Counted from the stretch's first letter, positions 7,649 to 16,884 are shown. The stretch is 64,000 nt of DNA from Pseudomonas fluorescens (GCF_902498195.1 NZ_CABVIY010000007.1:124001-188000), one strand, 5' to 3'. Program-made: numbers and translations. Notes: generated from the letters alone by a model not told the origin.

Positions 7649-8371
7649 TTAAACGGTCTCGGGCTTGTGCGCCACGAACCGCATCATCCACTCGGCCACC
7701 GTGGCGCCGTGGTGGTCACTGTCCAGGCTGGCGATGCCTTTCGTATACACCTGCTCGCCCAGTGCTTGCTGGCGAATCTCCAGCAATGCACGGGAATAGT
7801 CGTGAATGAATTCTGGATGCCCCTGGAAGCACAGCACCTGATCGTTGATGTGGTACGCGGCATACGGGCAGAAATCGCTGGAAGCGATCACCGTGGCGTT
7901 TTCCGGCAGTGACGTGACCTGGTCCTGATGGCTGATCAGCAGGGTCAGTTCTTCGCGCACCGGGTTCATCCACGGAGCCTTGGCGGCGAGCTTGTAGTTG
8001 TGGGTGCCAACACCCCAACCCTGGGTCGCCCGCTCGCTCTTGCCGCCCAGCAACAGCGCCAGCAACTGATGGCCGAAGCACACGCCCAGCAGTTTGTCGC
8101 CACGCTCGTAGCGGGTCAGCAGGTAGTCCTTGAGCGTCTGGATCCACGGGTCCGTGCCGAAGGAATCGGCCTTGCTGCCAGTGACCAGGTAGGCGTCGAA
8201 GGTCAGGTCATCGCTGGGATAATCACCCTGTACCACATTGAAAATAGTGAATTCAGCGGCAATGGGTTGCTGTGAAAACAGGCGTTTGAACATCTGCCCG
8301 TAGCCCTGATACTGGTCGACCAATTCCGGACGCAGGTTGTCGGTTTCGAGAATGCAGATGCGTAACGACAT
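7649..8371 (-). CDS. Type 1 glutamine amidotransferase
   Basis: A 240-residue stand-alone class I glutamine amidotransferase domain. The nucleophile elbow GVCFGHQ lies at 96-102 (Cys98), and the catalytic His185 and Glu187 are in GHPEF. It therefore should hydrolyse glutamine, or a gamma-glutamyl bond as in PuuD-type or YfeJ-like hydrolases. I chose the ATG at 8371 (MSLRICIL) because the protein begins there in related sequences and an AGG lies upstream; the longer reading frame to 8437 lacks support. No synthase partner is adjacent, so the role is uncertain. Confidence 0.82.
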   Translation of the reverse strand: MSLRICILETDNLRPELVDQYQGYGQMFKRLFSQQPIAAEFTIFNVVQGDYPSDDLTFDAYLVTGSKADSFGTDPWIQTLKDYLLTRYERGDKLLGVCFGHQLLALLLGGKSERATQGWGVGTHNYKLAAKAPWMNPVREELTLLISHQDQVTSLPENATVIASSDFCPYAAYHINDQVLCFQGHPEFIHDYSRALLEIRQQALGEQVYTKGIASLDSDHHGATVAEWMMRFVAHKPETV

Positions 8372-8465
8372 AAAAAATACCTGACACGTGATGGGAATAA
8401 TGCACACCCCAGAGCCTGCCTCGAAACACCGTGACAAGGCAAGCCCCGCAAGGCGTCACCGATCC

Positions 8466-10610
8466 CTAAAACGCCTCCCCTTTGGCAGCTTTCTCCAGCA
8501 GCAGCGCCGGTGGCGTGAAACGCTCGCCGTATTGCCCGGCCAGGTACTGGGCGCGGGCGACGAAATCCTTGACCCCGTATTGATTGATGAACTGCAGCGC
8601 ACCGCCGGTCCAGGCGGCGAAGCCGATGCCGAAAATCGAGCCGACGTTGGCATCGGCTGTCGAGGTCAGCACCCCCTCCTCCACGCAGCGCACGGTTTCG
8701 ATGGCTTGCACGAACAGCAGGCGATCACGCACATCCTTCGGTGAAATTTGCCCACCAGGCTGTTCAAAGCGCTTTTTCAGTTCCGGCCACAAATGTTTCT
8801 GGCCACCCGCCGGGTACTCGTAGAAGCCCCCTCCCGCTGCCTTGCCCGGCCGCTTGTACTCGTTGAGCAGCAGATCGATCACGGCGAAAGCGGGATGTTC
8901 AATCAGCGGCTTGCCCTCGGCCTGCAAATCCTTGGCGGTTTGCTGGCGGATATGGCTCATGAGACTGAGGGACACTTCGTCAGAGATCGCCAGCGGTCCG
9001 ATCGGCATGCCGGCCTTGCGCGCCTCGGTCTCGATCATCGGCGCGCTGACGCCTTCGCCCAGCATCGCGATGCCTTCATTGGTGAACGTGCCAAACACCC
9101 GCGAGGTGAAAAAACCGCGACTGTCGTTGACCACAATCGGCGTTTTCTTGATTTGCAGGACGAAATCGAAGCCGCGAGCCAGGGTTTCGTCGCTGGTGCT
9201 GGCGCCCTTGATGATCTCCACCAGCGGCATTTTTTCCACGGGACTGAAGAAATGCAGGCCGATGAATTTGCGCGGGTCCGGCACTGCCGTGGCCAGGCCG
9301 CTGATGGGCAGGGTCGAGGTGTTGGAGGCAATGACCGCGTCCGGGCCGACGATGGCTTGCGCAGCCGAGGAGACCTTAGCTTTGAGCTCACGGTCCTCGA
9401 ATACCGCTTCAATAATCAGATCGCACCCAGCCAGGTCCGCATCGCTTTCAGTGGTGTGGATACGTGCCAGAACGGCTTCGCGTTGCCCGGCATTGATCTG
9501 GCCACGCGCCACTTTCTTGTCCAGCAGCGCCGCCGAATGCGCCTTGCCCTTCTCCGCCGCCGCGAGGCTGAGGTCCTTGAGCACCACTTCGATCCCGGCC
9601 GACGCACTGACAAACGCTATGCCCGCGCCCATCATCCCGGCACCCAGCACGCCGACTTTGCGCGTGACGTAAGGCGCAAAGCCCTGAGGCCGCGAGCCAC
9701 CGGCGTTGATTTCGTTGAGCTGGAACCAGAAGGTACCGATCAGGTTTTTCGAGATCTGGCCGGTGGTCAGTTCGGTGAAGTAACGGGTTTCGATCAGGTG
9801 CGCCGTGTCGAAATCCACTTGTGCGCCTTCCACGGCGGCACAGAGGATTTTCTCCGGCGCCGGCAGGCAGCCCTGGGTTTTGTTGCGCAAGACCGACGGC
9901 GCGATGGCCAGCATCTGCGCGACTTTCGGATTCGATGGCGTGCCACCGGGGATCTGGTAACCCTTCACATCCCAACGTTGCACCGCCGCCGGGTTGGCGA
10001 TAATCCAGGCCCGCGCCTTGGCCAGCAACTCATCGCTGTCCACTGCCAGTTCATCGATCAGCCCCGCCTGCAACGCTTGTTGCGGCCGGACTTTTTTACC
10101 TTCGAGCAGATACGGCAGGGCTTTCTCCAGGCCGAGCATGCGCACCATCCGCACCACCCCGCCGCCGCCCGGCAACAGACCAAGGGTCACTTCCGGCAGG
10201 CCGAGTTGCACCGATGGGTTATCCAGCGCCACGCGGTGATGGCAAGCCAGGCAAATTTCCCAGCCACCGCCGAGTGCCGCACCGTTGATCGCCGCGACCA
10301 CCGGTTTGCCCAGGGTTTCCAGGGTGCGCAGTTGCCCCTTGAGGCTCAGCACCATGTCGTAGAAGGCTTTGGCTTGGGGTTTGCCGACCTTGATCAACTC
10401 ATTGAGGTCGCCACCGGCGAAGAAGGTTTTCTTCGCGGAGGTGATGATCACACCGGCGATGGCGTCCTTGTCGGCCACCAGGCGGGCGACGCAGTCAGCC
10501 ATGGCCTCGCGGTACACCGCGTTCATGGTGTTGGCGCTCTGGCCGGGCATGTCGATGGTCAGGACCACAATCTTGTCCTGGCCCTTTTCGTAACGAATGG
10601 CTTGCGTCAT
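8466..10610 (-). CDS. fadJ: Multifunctional enoyl-CoA hydratase / 3-hydroxyacyl-CoA dehydrogenase (FadJ/FadB-like)
   Basis: It carries out hydration of 2-enoyl-CoA and NAD-dependent oxidation of 3-hydroxyacyl-CoA in fatty-acid beta-oxidation. It has 714 residues. The crotonase domain (1-190) has both catalytic glutamates (Glu118 in GGGWEIC, Glu140 in GLPEVTLG). The dehydrogenase domain has the NAD site GAGMMGAG at 323-330, then HFFSPVEKMPLVEII with the catalytic His-Glu pair, and a C-terminal helical domain. It lies 24 bp downstream of the thiolase gene on the same strand, forming a complete two-gene beta-oxidation complex. A false ORF of 625 residues covers it on the opposite strand. Confidence 0.93.
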   Translation of the reverse strand: MTQAIRYEKGQDKIVVLTIDMPGQSANTMNAVYREAMADCVARLVADKDAIAGVIITSAKKTFFAGGDLNELIKVGKPQAKAFYDMVLSLKGQLRTLETLGKPVVAAINGAALGGGWEICLACHHRVALDNPSVQLGLPEVTLGLLPGGGGVVRMVRMLGLEKALPYLLEGKKVRPQQALQAGLIDELAVDSDELLAKARAWIIANPAAVQRWDVKGYQIPGGTPSNPKVAQMLAIAPSVLRNKTQGCLPAPEKILCAAVEGAQVDFDTAHLIETRYFTELTTGQISKNLIGTFWFQLNEINAGGSRPQGFAPYVTRKVGVLGAGMMGAGIAFVSASAGIEVVLKDLSLAAAEKGKAHSAALLDKKVARGQINAGQREAVLARIHTTESDADLAGCDLIIEAVFEDRELKAKVSSAAQAIVGPDAVIASNTSTLPISGLATAVPDPRKFIGLHFFSPVEKMPLVEIIKGASTSDETLARGFDFVLQIKKTPIVVNDSRGFFTSRVFGTFTNEGIAMLGEGVSAPMIETEARKAGMPIGPLAISDEVSLSLMSHIRQQTAKDLQAEGKPLIEHPAFAVIDLLLNEYKRPGKAAGGGFYEYPAGGQKHLWPELKKRFEQPGGQISPKDVRDRLLFVQAIETVRCVEEGVLTSTADANVGSIFGIGFAAWTGGALQFINQYGVKDFVARAQYLAGQYGERFTPPALLLEKAAKGEAF

Positions 10611-10634
10611 GGCAGGTTTCCTTGAATTCGGGGC

Positions 10635-11840
10635 TCAGAGGCGTTCGATGATGGTGGCAATGCCCATGCCGCCGCCGACACACAGGGTCGCGAGGCCATA
10701 CCGCAGGCGCCGGTTTTCCAGTTCATCGAGCAAGGTGCCGAGAATCGCGCAGCCCGTGGCGCCCAGCGGGTGCCCCATGGCGATGGAGCCGCCATTGACG
10801 TTGACCCTGTCCGGGTCGATGGCCATGTCCTTGATGAATTTCAACACCACCGAGGCAAACGCCTCGTTGACCTCGAACAGATCGATGTCTTCGACCCGCA
10901 GCCCCGCCTTGGCCAGCGCCTTGCGGGTGGCCGGTGCCGGACCGGTGAGCATGATGGTCGGGTCGGTGCTGGTCACGGCGGTGGCGACGATCCGCGCCCG
11001 TGGCTGCAAGCCCAACGCCCGGCCCTTGGCTTCGGACCCGATCAGCATCAACGCCGCGCCGTCGACGATCCCCGAACTGTTACCGGGGGTGTGGACGTGG
11101 TTGATCCTTTCGACATGGCTGTAGACCCGTAATGCCGTGGCATCGAACCCCATCTGCCCGATCATTTCAAAACTCGGCTTGAGCTTGCCGAGGCCTTCGA
11201 GGGTCGATTCGGCCCGAATGAACTCATCGTGATCGAGCAGGATGATGCCGTTCTGATCCTGCACCGGGACCAGGGACTTGCTGAACGAGCCATCGGCCCG
11301 CGCCCGCGCGGCCTTCTGTTGCGAGTGCAGCGCATAGGCATCGACGTCCTGACGGCTGAACCCTTCGAGCGTGGCGATCAGGTCGGCACCCACGCCTTGC
11401 GGGGTGAAATGGCTGTGCAGGTTGGTTTCCGGGTCCAGCGCCCAGGCCCCGCCGTCACTGCCCATGGGGACGCGCGACATGGATTCGACGCCGCCGACCA
11501 CCACCAGGTCTTCGAAGCCCGACCGCACTTTCATCGCGCCCAGGTTGACCGCTTCGAGCCCCGACGCGCAAAACCGATTGATCTGCACCCCGGCCACACT
11601 GACGTCCCAGTCCGCCACCTGCGCGGCGGTTTTCGCGATGTCAGCGCCTTGATCGCCAATGGGCGTCACACAGCCCAGCACCACGTCGTCGACCTGACGG
11701 GTGTCGAGGGCAGTTCGCTGTTGCAGCGCCCTGAGCAACCCGGCCACCAGCTTCACCGGCTTGACGCTGTGCAAGGCACCATCGGCCTTGCCCTTGCCAC
11801 GGGGCGTGCGTAATGCGTCGAAAATCAAAGCTTGGGTCAT
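10635..11840 (-). CDS. fadI: Acetyl-CoA C-acyltransferase (thiolase, FadI/FadA-like)
   Basis: It cleaves 3-ketoacyl-CoA with CoA to give acetyl-CoA and a shortened acyl-CoA. The 401 residues match thiolase length. The acyl-accepting Cys91 is in NRFCASGLE, the second active-site pair is His357 in GHPLGATG and Cys387 in CVGGGMG, and NEAFA lies in between. The ATG at 11840 has GAGG directly upstream. It is the first gene of the operon with the fadJ-like gene. A REP pair lies only about 28 bp before the start, so the promoter must be within or beyond the repeat. Confidence 0.93.
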   Translation of the reverse strand: MTQALIFDALRTPRGKGKADGALHSVKPVKLVAGLLRALQQRTALDTRQVDDVVLGCVTPIGDQGADIAKTAAQVADWDVSVAGVQINRFCASGLEAVNLGAMKVRSGFEDLVVVGGVESMSRVPMGSDGGAWALDPETNLHSHFTPQGVGADLIATLEGFSRQDVDAYALHSQQKAARARADGSFSKSLVPVQDQNGIILLDHDEFIRAESTLEGLGKLKPSFEMIGQMGFDATALRVYSHVERINHVHTPGNSSGIVDGAALMLIGSEAKGRALGLQPRARIVATAVTSTDPTIMLTGPAPATRKALAKAGLRVEDIDLFEVNEAFASVVLKFIKDMAIDPDRVNVNGGSIAMGHPLGATGCAILGTLLDELENRRLRYGLATLCVGGGMGIATIIERL

Positions 11841-11867
11841 GACGTCCTCGAACCTGATGGTGAGCAG

Positions 11868-11950
11868 ATCAAACGATCGCAGCCTTCGGCAGCTCCTACA
11901 GAAAAATCGCGCTCTTTTGTAGGAGCTGCCGAAGGCTGCGATCTTTTGAT
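11868..11950. repeat. REP family A inverted pair (copy A2)
   Basis: Tail-to-tail arrangement: a GATCAAACGATCGC...CTCCTACA unit, an AT-rich spacer, then GTAGGAGCTGCC...GATCTTTTGAT. It lies directly upstream of the thiolase gene, an unusual position because most copies lie downstream of genes. Confidence 0.85.
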
Positions 11951-12315
11951 CCTGAAAGTACTGTCACCTTATTCCGGGACGCCCCGGATTCAATGACCGC
12001 AGCGCTCACTCGCATTGACGTGCACGCTCAGACGGACGGTCGTCAACAAATGGGCGACCCCTTTCTTGACACGCAGGTGTCTAGCCAAAGGCCGCCCAAG
12101 AAGCTGGCAATAGGCCTCATGCCTTTTTAATAGCTTTCAGCGAGAACACCATACTAAATGGATCTAAACCAAGCGTGACGCGGACTCTAAGGTGAAGTTA
12201 TACGAAGTTGTCGTCGGGTTTTGCCGAGGCGCTCGTCCTACAGGAAGTGCAACGTTTGCCGTCATGGACATGTCAGGCAGGCATCAGGAAATAACAAAAA
12301 AAAAGGCGGTCAGCC
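11951..12315. other. Intergenic region upstream of fadI and the small peptide gene
   Basis: Divergent promoter space. A GACAC/GTGTC hairpin lies at 12066-12079 and a TTGACA hexamer at 12065-12070, but no well-spaced -10 box follows. No ORF is supported. Confidence 0.4.
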
Positions 12316-12411
12316 ATGTTCAAACAATCGAAAGTTCGTCAAGCAGGTCTCATTCTCTTTGCCACTACGCTGTTGTTGATTTTACCGAACCTGACCAAGG
12401 TGATCGGCTAG
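12316..12411 (+). CDS. 31-residue single-pass membrane peptide (hypothetical)
   Basis: A short ORF starting MFKQSKVRQAG with one hydrophobic helix (about residues 11-25, GLILFATTLLLILPN) after a basic N-terminus, ending TKVIG. An AAGGCGG ribosome site lies 9 bp before the ATG. The composition (positive-inside charge, then one helix) is what real small membrane proteins look like, but an ORF this short can arise by chance. It lies 100 bp upstream of the cytochrome gene in the same direction. Function unknown. Confidence 0.45.
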   Translation: MFKQSKVRQAGLILFATTLLLILPNLTKVIG

Positions 12412-12511
12412 TCGGTTTTGATTATTACGGCGCAATCGCCACGTTAAAAATGTGACTGGCTCGCTACCCGAGCCAGCGTGGCTGTGCCAACCTTTGCGGC
12501 ACATCCACGAC

Positions 12512-13333
12512 ATGGACGGCGATCCCTTGAAAACGCTCATTGTGTTCGGGGCCATGCTGCTCAGCACGCCTCTGTATGCCGCACAGCTCAACCTCGGGCT
12601 GGGCGCGAGCAGTCGCACCTGGCAGACCGAAGAGTTGCTCAAACACCCCCAGGCCCAGACCATCACCATCCCCAACGATGTGTCCTACAAACGGAACATG
12701 AGCTACCGCGCCGTGCCCCTGGCCGCGTTGTTGACCGGCATCCAGCCAGACGATCATCTGCAAGCCGTGGCGCTGGATGGTTTCGCCGCCGAACTGGCGG
12801 CCGCCCCCTTGCTCAACACCCAGGGCGCCCGGGCCTGGTTGGCGATCGAAGACCCGGCAGAGCCCTGGCCACCCCTGTCCGCCGGCAAGCACGGTGCCGG
12901 GCCGTTTTACCTGGTGTGGACTGATCCCAAGGCCGGCAATATCAGCCCGGAACAATGGCCGTTCGAAGTCGCCAGCATCCAGCGCATGGCACCGGTGGCC
13001 CAGCGCTTCCCTGCCCTTCTGCCTGATCCTGCGCTGAAGGCTGACGACCCGATCAACAAGGGCTTTGCGCTGTTTCAGAAAAACTGCCTGGCGTGCCATC
13101 GCTTGAACGGCGCCGGGGATGCGCAGTTCGGGCCGGACCTGAACATTCCGTACAACCCGACCGAGTACTTCGGCGCGGACTTCCTCAAGCGCTACATTCG
13201 TGATCCGCAGAGTTTGCGCCAGTGGCCCCAGGCGAAAATGCCCGGGTTCTCGGCCGAAGTGCTGCCGGACGAGGATCTGCGGATGCTGGTGGGGTATTTG
13301 CAGCATATGGTGGGGCGTAAGGTTAAGCCTTAA
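12512..13333 (+). CDS. Periplasmic cytochrome c with N-terminal oxidoreductase-like domain
   Basis: A secreted c-type cytochrome. A signal peptide (KTLIVFGAMLLSTPLYA) is followed by about 150 residues that loosely resemble the molybdopterin-oxidoreductase fold (SYRAVPLAALL, FEVASIQ) but show no obvious cofactor cysteine. A class I cytochrome c domain follows with haem motif C192-L-A-C-H196 and a probable Met ligand in AKMPGFS. The ATG at 12512 has a poor ribosome site; a TTG at 12527 preceded by GGACGG gives a cleaner signal peptide and may be the true start. It probably donates or accepts electrons in the periplasm. No dehydrogenase partner is adjacent. Confidence 0.78.
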   Translation: MDGDPLKTLIVFGAMLLSTPLYAAQLNLGLGASSRTWQTEELLKHPQAQTITIPNDVSYKRNMSYRAVPLAALLTGIQPDDHLQAVALDGFAAELAAAPLLNTQGARAWLAIEDPAEPWPPLSAGKHGAGPFYLVWTDPKAGNISPEQWPFEVASIQRMAPVAQRFPALLPDPALKADDPINKGFALFQKNCLACHRLNGAGDAQFGPDLNIPYNPTEYFGADFLKRYIRDPQSLRQWPQAKMPGFSAEVLPDEDLRMLVGYLQHMVGRKVKP

Positions 13334-13358
13334 CTTGATGCTGCCTGGGCTGGCCTAT

Positions 13359-13450
13359 TCGCGAGCAAGCCCGCTCCCACTTTGCATCTGCTGCGAACAC
13401 TGAATGTGTGACCGACAAAGATTCAAAGTGGGAGCGGGCTTGCTCGCGAA
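13359..13450. repeat. REP family B inverted pair (copy B1)
   Basis: TTCGCGAGCAAGCCCGCTCC and its inverted copy AAGTGGGAGCGGGCTTGCTC, separated by about 45 bp. It lies between the convergent cytochrome and transglutaminase genes. Confidence 0.88.
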
Positions 13451-13465
13451 CCGGTATCCCCGACT

Positions 13466-14275
13466 TTACTGTTGTTGTACCGAGATCACAGGCGCAGGTG
13501 TCGGGGTGACCAGCACCTTGGCATGCATCTGCTCACACCCACCCCCGCGACGCATCCCGCGCACCGGGCAGGCATCCAGGTAATCCAGGCCCACCGCCAG
13601 CTTCAGGTGGCGCTCTGGCCGGGCCAGTTCGTTGGTCACATCGAAGCTGTACCAGGCGTCATCCAGCCAGGCCTCGGCCCAGGCGTGGCTGGCCAGGTGT
13701 TCGCTGTTTTCACTGTACAGATAGCCCGACACATACCGCGCCGGAACCCCCAGGCTGCGGGCGCAGGCGAGGAACGCATGGGTGTGGTCCTGACACACGC
13801 CGGAGCGCCCGGCAAAGGCTTGCGCGGCGCTGGTGTCCACTTCGGTCGCGCCTGGCGTATAGGTCATGTGCTGGTTCAGGCCATGCATCAGGTCGATCAG
13901 CGCGGTGCGGTCGCGCCGTTGCTTGCAGGCTTTCTCGGCAAACCCGCGCAACGCGCTGTCAGCCTCGGTCAAGCGGGTGAAGCGCAGGAAAGGCAGCGCC
14001 GACTGACTCTCGTGCTCGGCTTCGCGCCGTTCGTCGATGTCGACCTGGCCACGGGCGCCGATGATGATCGCCTCGTGCGGTTCATCCATGGTCAGCACGT
14101 GCAGGATGTTGCCGAACGGATCGAGTTGCGCGCGCACCGGGCGCGGCAGGTCGAGCTGCCAGCTGAGCACGTGCTGGCGCTCGCTGTCGTGGGGTGTCAG
14201 TCGCAAATACTGGATGCTCGCCCGCACCTGATCTTCGTAGTGATAGGTGGTCTCGTGGCTAATGGAAAGTCTCAT
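13466..14275 (-). CDS. Transglutaminase-like family protein
   Basis: A 269-residue protein: an N-terminal beta domain (ISHETTYHYEDQVRASIQ), then a transglutaminase/protease-like core. The catalytic triad is visible as Cys in GRSGVCQDHTH, His in ASHAWAEAW and Asp in YSFDVTN. A cysteine-rich C-terminal tail follows (CPVRGMRRGGGC). The ATG at 14275 (MRLSISHETTYHYE) overlaps the stop of the upstream alpha-E gene by four bases (ATGA), which fixes this start; the longer frame to 14614 is an overlap artefact. It is the third gene of a conserved triad with the alpha-E and ATP-grasp proteins, likely a peptide-modifying system. Confidence 0.88.
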   Translation of the reverse strand: MRLSISHETTYHYEDQVRASIQYLRLTPHDSERQHVLSWQLDLPRPVRAQLDPFGNILHVLTMDEPHEAIIIGARGQVDIDERREAEHESQSALPFLRFTRLTEADSALRGFAEKACKQRRDRTALIDLMHGLNQHMTYTPGATEVDTSAAQAFAGRSGVCQDHTHAFLACARSLGVPARYVSGYLYSENSEHLASHAWAEAWLDDAWYSFDVTNELARPERHLKLAVGLDYLDACPVRGMRRGGGCEQMHAKVLVTPTPAPVISVQQQ

Positions 14276-15222
14276 GCAGCCTCCAGGTAGGAACTGTGAA
14301 TCGCGTTGCCCAACTGGCGCACCAGCGGGATGAACTCGGTCAGCCAGGCGTGCAGGCCTTCGTCGAGAATTTCGGTGATGCCGGTGTAACGCAGGCGCGC
14401 GTCCATCTCCGCCGCCAGGCGTTGCGCCGGTCGGCCATTGGCCCCGGGCAACTGGGCGAGAATCTGGTCGATTTCTTCGGTGCAGGCGCGCAAGGAACGC
14501 GGCACATCGGCCCGCAACAACAGCAGCTCGGCCACATGCCGGGCACCGGGGGCATCGCGGTAGATTTCCGTGTAGGCCTCGAACGACGACAAGGCGCGCA
14601 GCAACGCGCTCCACTGATAGTAGGCGTGAGCCGTGCCATCGCTGACCGCGTCGGCCTGATCGCCCGCCATTTCGTAACGGGCATCGAGCAACCGCAATGT
14701 GTTGTCGGCCCTTTCGATGAACGTCCCCAGGCGAATGAAGCGGAACGCGTCGTTACGCATGATGGTGCCGTAGGACGCGCCCCGGAACAGGTGGGAACGC
14801 TCCTTGATCCACTCGCAGAAGCGGCTCATGCCGTAGCGACTCAGGCCCTGCTCGGCAATCCCGCGGATTTCCAGCCAGGTCGCGTTGATGTTTTCCCACA
14901 TGTCGGCGGTGATTCGCCCACGCACCGCATGGGCGCTGGCCCGCGCCGCGCCGAGGCAACTGTAGATACTCGCGGGGTTGGCCGCGTCCAGGGCGAAAAA
15001 ATGCAGCAGCCGCTCGGCATGCAGTTCGCCATGACGCTCCAGATAATCGTCCAGGGTCCCGGTAATCAACAGCGGCATGGCCAGTTCGTGCAGACCGTTG
15101 CCACGGCCATCCTGTGGCATCAGTGACAGCGAGTAACTGATGTCGAGCATCCGCGCGAGGTTTTCCGCCCGCTCCAGGTAACGCGACATCCAATACAAAT
15201 CCGAGGCAGTTCTACTTAACAT
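14272..15222 (-). CDS. Alpha-E domain protein (DUF403)
   Basis: A mostly alpha-helical protein of 316 residues beginning MLSRTASDLYWMSRYLERAENLARMLD, the signature start of the alpha-E family. A second conserved segment is FIRLGTFIERADNTLRLLDARY. Its biochemical role is unknown, but the family is almost always encoded with a circularly permuted ATP-grasp ligase and a transglutaminase-like protein. It lies 12 bp downstream of the ATP-grasp gene and overlaps the transglutaminase gene by four bases, so translation is probably coupled. Confidence 0.9.
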   Translation of the reverse strand: MLSRTASDLYWMSRYLERAENLARMLDISYSLSLMPQDGRGNGLHELAMPLLITGTLDDYLERHGELHAERLLHFFALDAANPASIYSCLGAARASAHAVRGRITADMWENINATWLEIRGIAEQGLSRYGMSRFCEWIKERSHLFRGASYGTIMRNDAFRFIRLGTFIERADNTLRLLDARYEMAGDQADAVSDGTAHAYYQWSALLRALSSFEAYTEIYRDAPGARHVAELLLLRADVPRSLRACTEEIDQILAQLPGANGRPAQRLAAEMDARLRYTGITEILDEGLHAWLTEFIPLVRQLGNAIHSSYLEAA

Positions 15223-15234
15223 GACAGGCTTCCT

Positions 15235-16644
15235 TCAATCCTCGACCACCCAGGTGTCCTTGGTTCCGCCGCCCTGGGAGGAATTCACCACCAGGGAGCC
15301 TTCGCGCAGGGCGACACGGGTCAGGCCGCCCGGCACAACCCGGGTTTCCCGGCCAGACAAGACAAACGGGCGCAGGTCGATATGGCGCGGCGCGATGCCG
15401 TTTTCGACAAAGGTCGGACAGGTCGACAGCGACAACGTCGGTTGCGCGATGTAGGCATGGGGCTTGGCGATGATGCGCGCGCGAAAGGCTTCGATTTCCG
15501 CCGCCGTCGCCGCCGGCCCCACCAGCATCCCGTAACCGCCGGAACCCTGGGTTTCCTTGACCACCAGTTCCGGCAGATTGGCCAGCACGTGGGACAGTTC
15601 AGAGGGATTACGGCACTGCCAGGTCGGCACGTTCTGCAAGATCGGCTCTTCGTCCAGGTAGAAACGGATCATGTCCGTGACGAACGGGTACACCGACTTG
15701 TCGTCCGCTACCCCGGTGCCGATGGCATTGGCCAGCACCACATTGCCCGAGCGGTAGGACGACAGCAGCCCCGGTACGCCAAGCATCGAGTCCGGGTTGA
15801 AGGCCAGCGGATCGAGAAACGCATCGTCGAGGCGGCGGTAGATCACGTCCACGGCTTTCGGTCCGTCGGTGGTGCGCATGTACACCTTGTCGTCACGCAC
15901 GAACAGATCGGCGCCTTCCACCAGCTCCACGCCCATCTCCCGCGCCAGGAACGCATGTTCGAAAAACGCGCTGTTGAAGCGCCCCGGCGTCAGTACCACC
16001 ACGCTGGGGTTGTCGATGGGACTTGAGCTTTTCAGGGTATCGAGCAGCAGGTTCGGATAGTGGTCGATGGGGGCGATGCGCTGTGCCGCGAACAGTTCAG
16101 GGAACAGGCGCATCATCATCTTGCGGTCTTCGAGCATGTAGCTGACACCGCTGGGCGTACGCAAATTGTCTTCGAGCACGTAATACGTGCCGTCGCCGTC
16201 GCGTACCAGATCGACGCCTGAGATGTGCGAATAGATATCGCGGTGCAGATCCAGCCCCTGCATCGCCAACTGGTATTGCTCGTTGGCCAGCACTTGCTCG
16301 GCCGGAATGATGCCGGCCTTGATGATCCGCTGTTCGTGATAAAGGTCGGCGAGGAACATGTTCAACGCCTTGACCCGCTGAATGCAGCCCCGCTCGACCA
16401 CCCGCCATTCGCTGGCGGGGATGCTGCGAGGAATGGTGTCGAAGGGAATCAGGCGCTCTGTCCCCTGCTCATCACCGTAGAGCGTGAACGTAATCCCGGC
16501 GCGATGAAATAACAGATCGGCCTCGCGTCGCCGTTGTGCCAAAAGCTCGTCAGGCGTTTCGGCCAGCCAACGGGCAAACTCCCGATAATGCGGGCGGACC
16601 TGGCCGCCGGCATCGTACATCTCATCAAAATAGGTGCGGATCAT
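15235..16644 (-). CDS. Circularly permuted type 2 ATP-grasp protein
   Basis: A 469-residue ATP-grasp enzyme (DUF404/DUF407 architecture), expected to form an amide or peptide-like bond with ATP. Segments typical of the family are RRREADLLFHRAGITFTLY near the N-terminus, YYVLEDNLRTPSGVSYMLE, VDVIYRRLDD, VVKETQGSGGYGM (nucleotide-binding loop) and RPFVLSG. The ATG at 16644 (MIRTYFDEMYD) has a GGAG ribosome site 8 bp upstream and matches the family start; an upstream in-frame start at 16734 is not supported. First gene of the three-gene operon. Confidence 0.9.
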   Translation of the reverse strand: MIRTYFDEMYDAGGQVRPHYREFARWLAETPDELLAQRRREADLLFHRAGITFTLYGDEQGTERLIPFDTIPRSIPASEWRVVERGCIQRVKALNMFLADLYHEQRIIKAGIIPAEQVLANEQYQLAMQGLDLHRDIYSHISGVDLVRDGDGTYYVLEDNLRTPSGVSYMLEDRKMMMRLFPELFAAQRIAPIDHYPNLLLDTLKSSSPIDNPSVVVLTPGRFNSAFFEHAFLAREMGVELVEGADLFVRDDKVYMRTTDGPKAVDVIYRRLDDAFLDPLAFNPDSMLGVPGLLSSYRSGNVVLANAIGTGVADDKSVYPFVTDMIRFYLDEEPILQNVPTWQCRNPSELSHVLANLPELVVKETQGSGGYGMLVGPAATAAEIEAFRARIIAKPHAYIAQPTLSLSTCPTFVENGIAPRHIDLRPFVLSGRETRVVPGGLTRVALREGSLVVNSSQGGGTKDTWVVED

Positions 16645-16884
16645 GCCGTACTCCTTGTCACCCGGACGTCCAGACCTTCGCAAGGCCCGTGCCATCGGCA
16701 TAAACGCTTTGATTTCAATCGGTTGGATATTCAACGCGCATTCACCGCACCATTCCTGTGCAGCAGTTGCCCCAACCTGATCGCCCCCGCTTCATTGCAA
16801 GGCAATGATGTGCCTATCACCAGCATAGCCAGAGTTGATTTCACTGCCCGGTTAACGCTGTGGATAATCCGCGCATCCGCTGAA
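16645..16884. other. Intergenic promoter region of the ATP-grasp operon
   Basis: Non-coding; it should contain the leftward promoter of the operon. No clear -35/-10 pair was identified. On the plus strand it leads into a structured region ending at a terminator (16885-17025). Confidence 0.4.

Noticed and set aside
8748..10625. Rightward ORF of 625 codons opposite the fadJ-like gene
   Set aside because: It is the mirror frame of a well-recognised GC-rich gene on the other strand; its translation is rich in Arg, His and Gln and matches no family.
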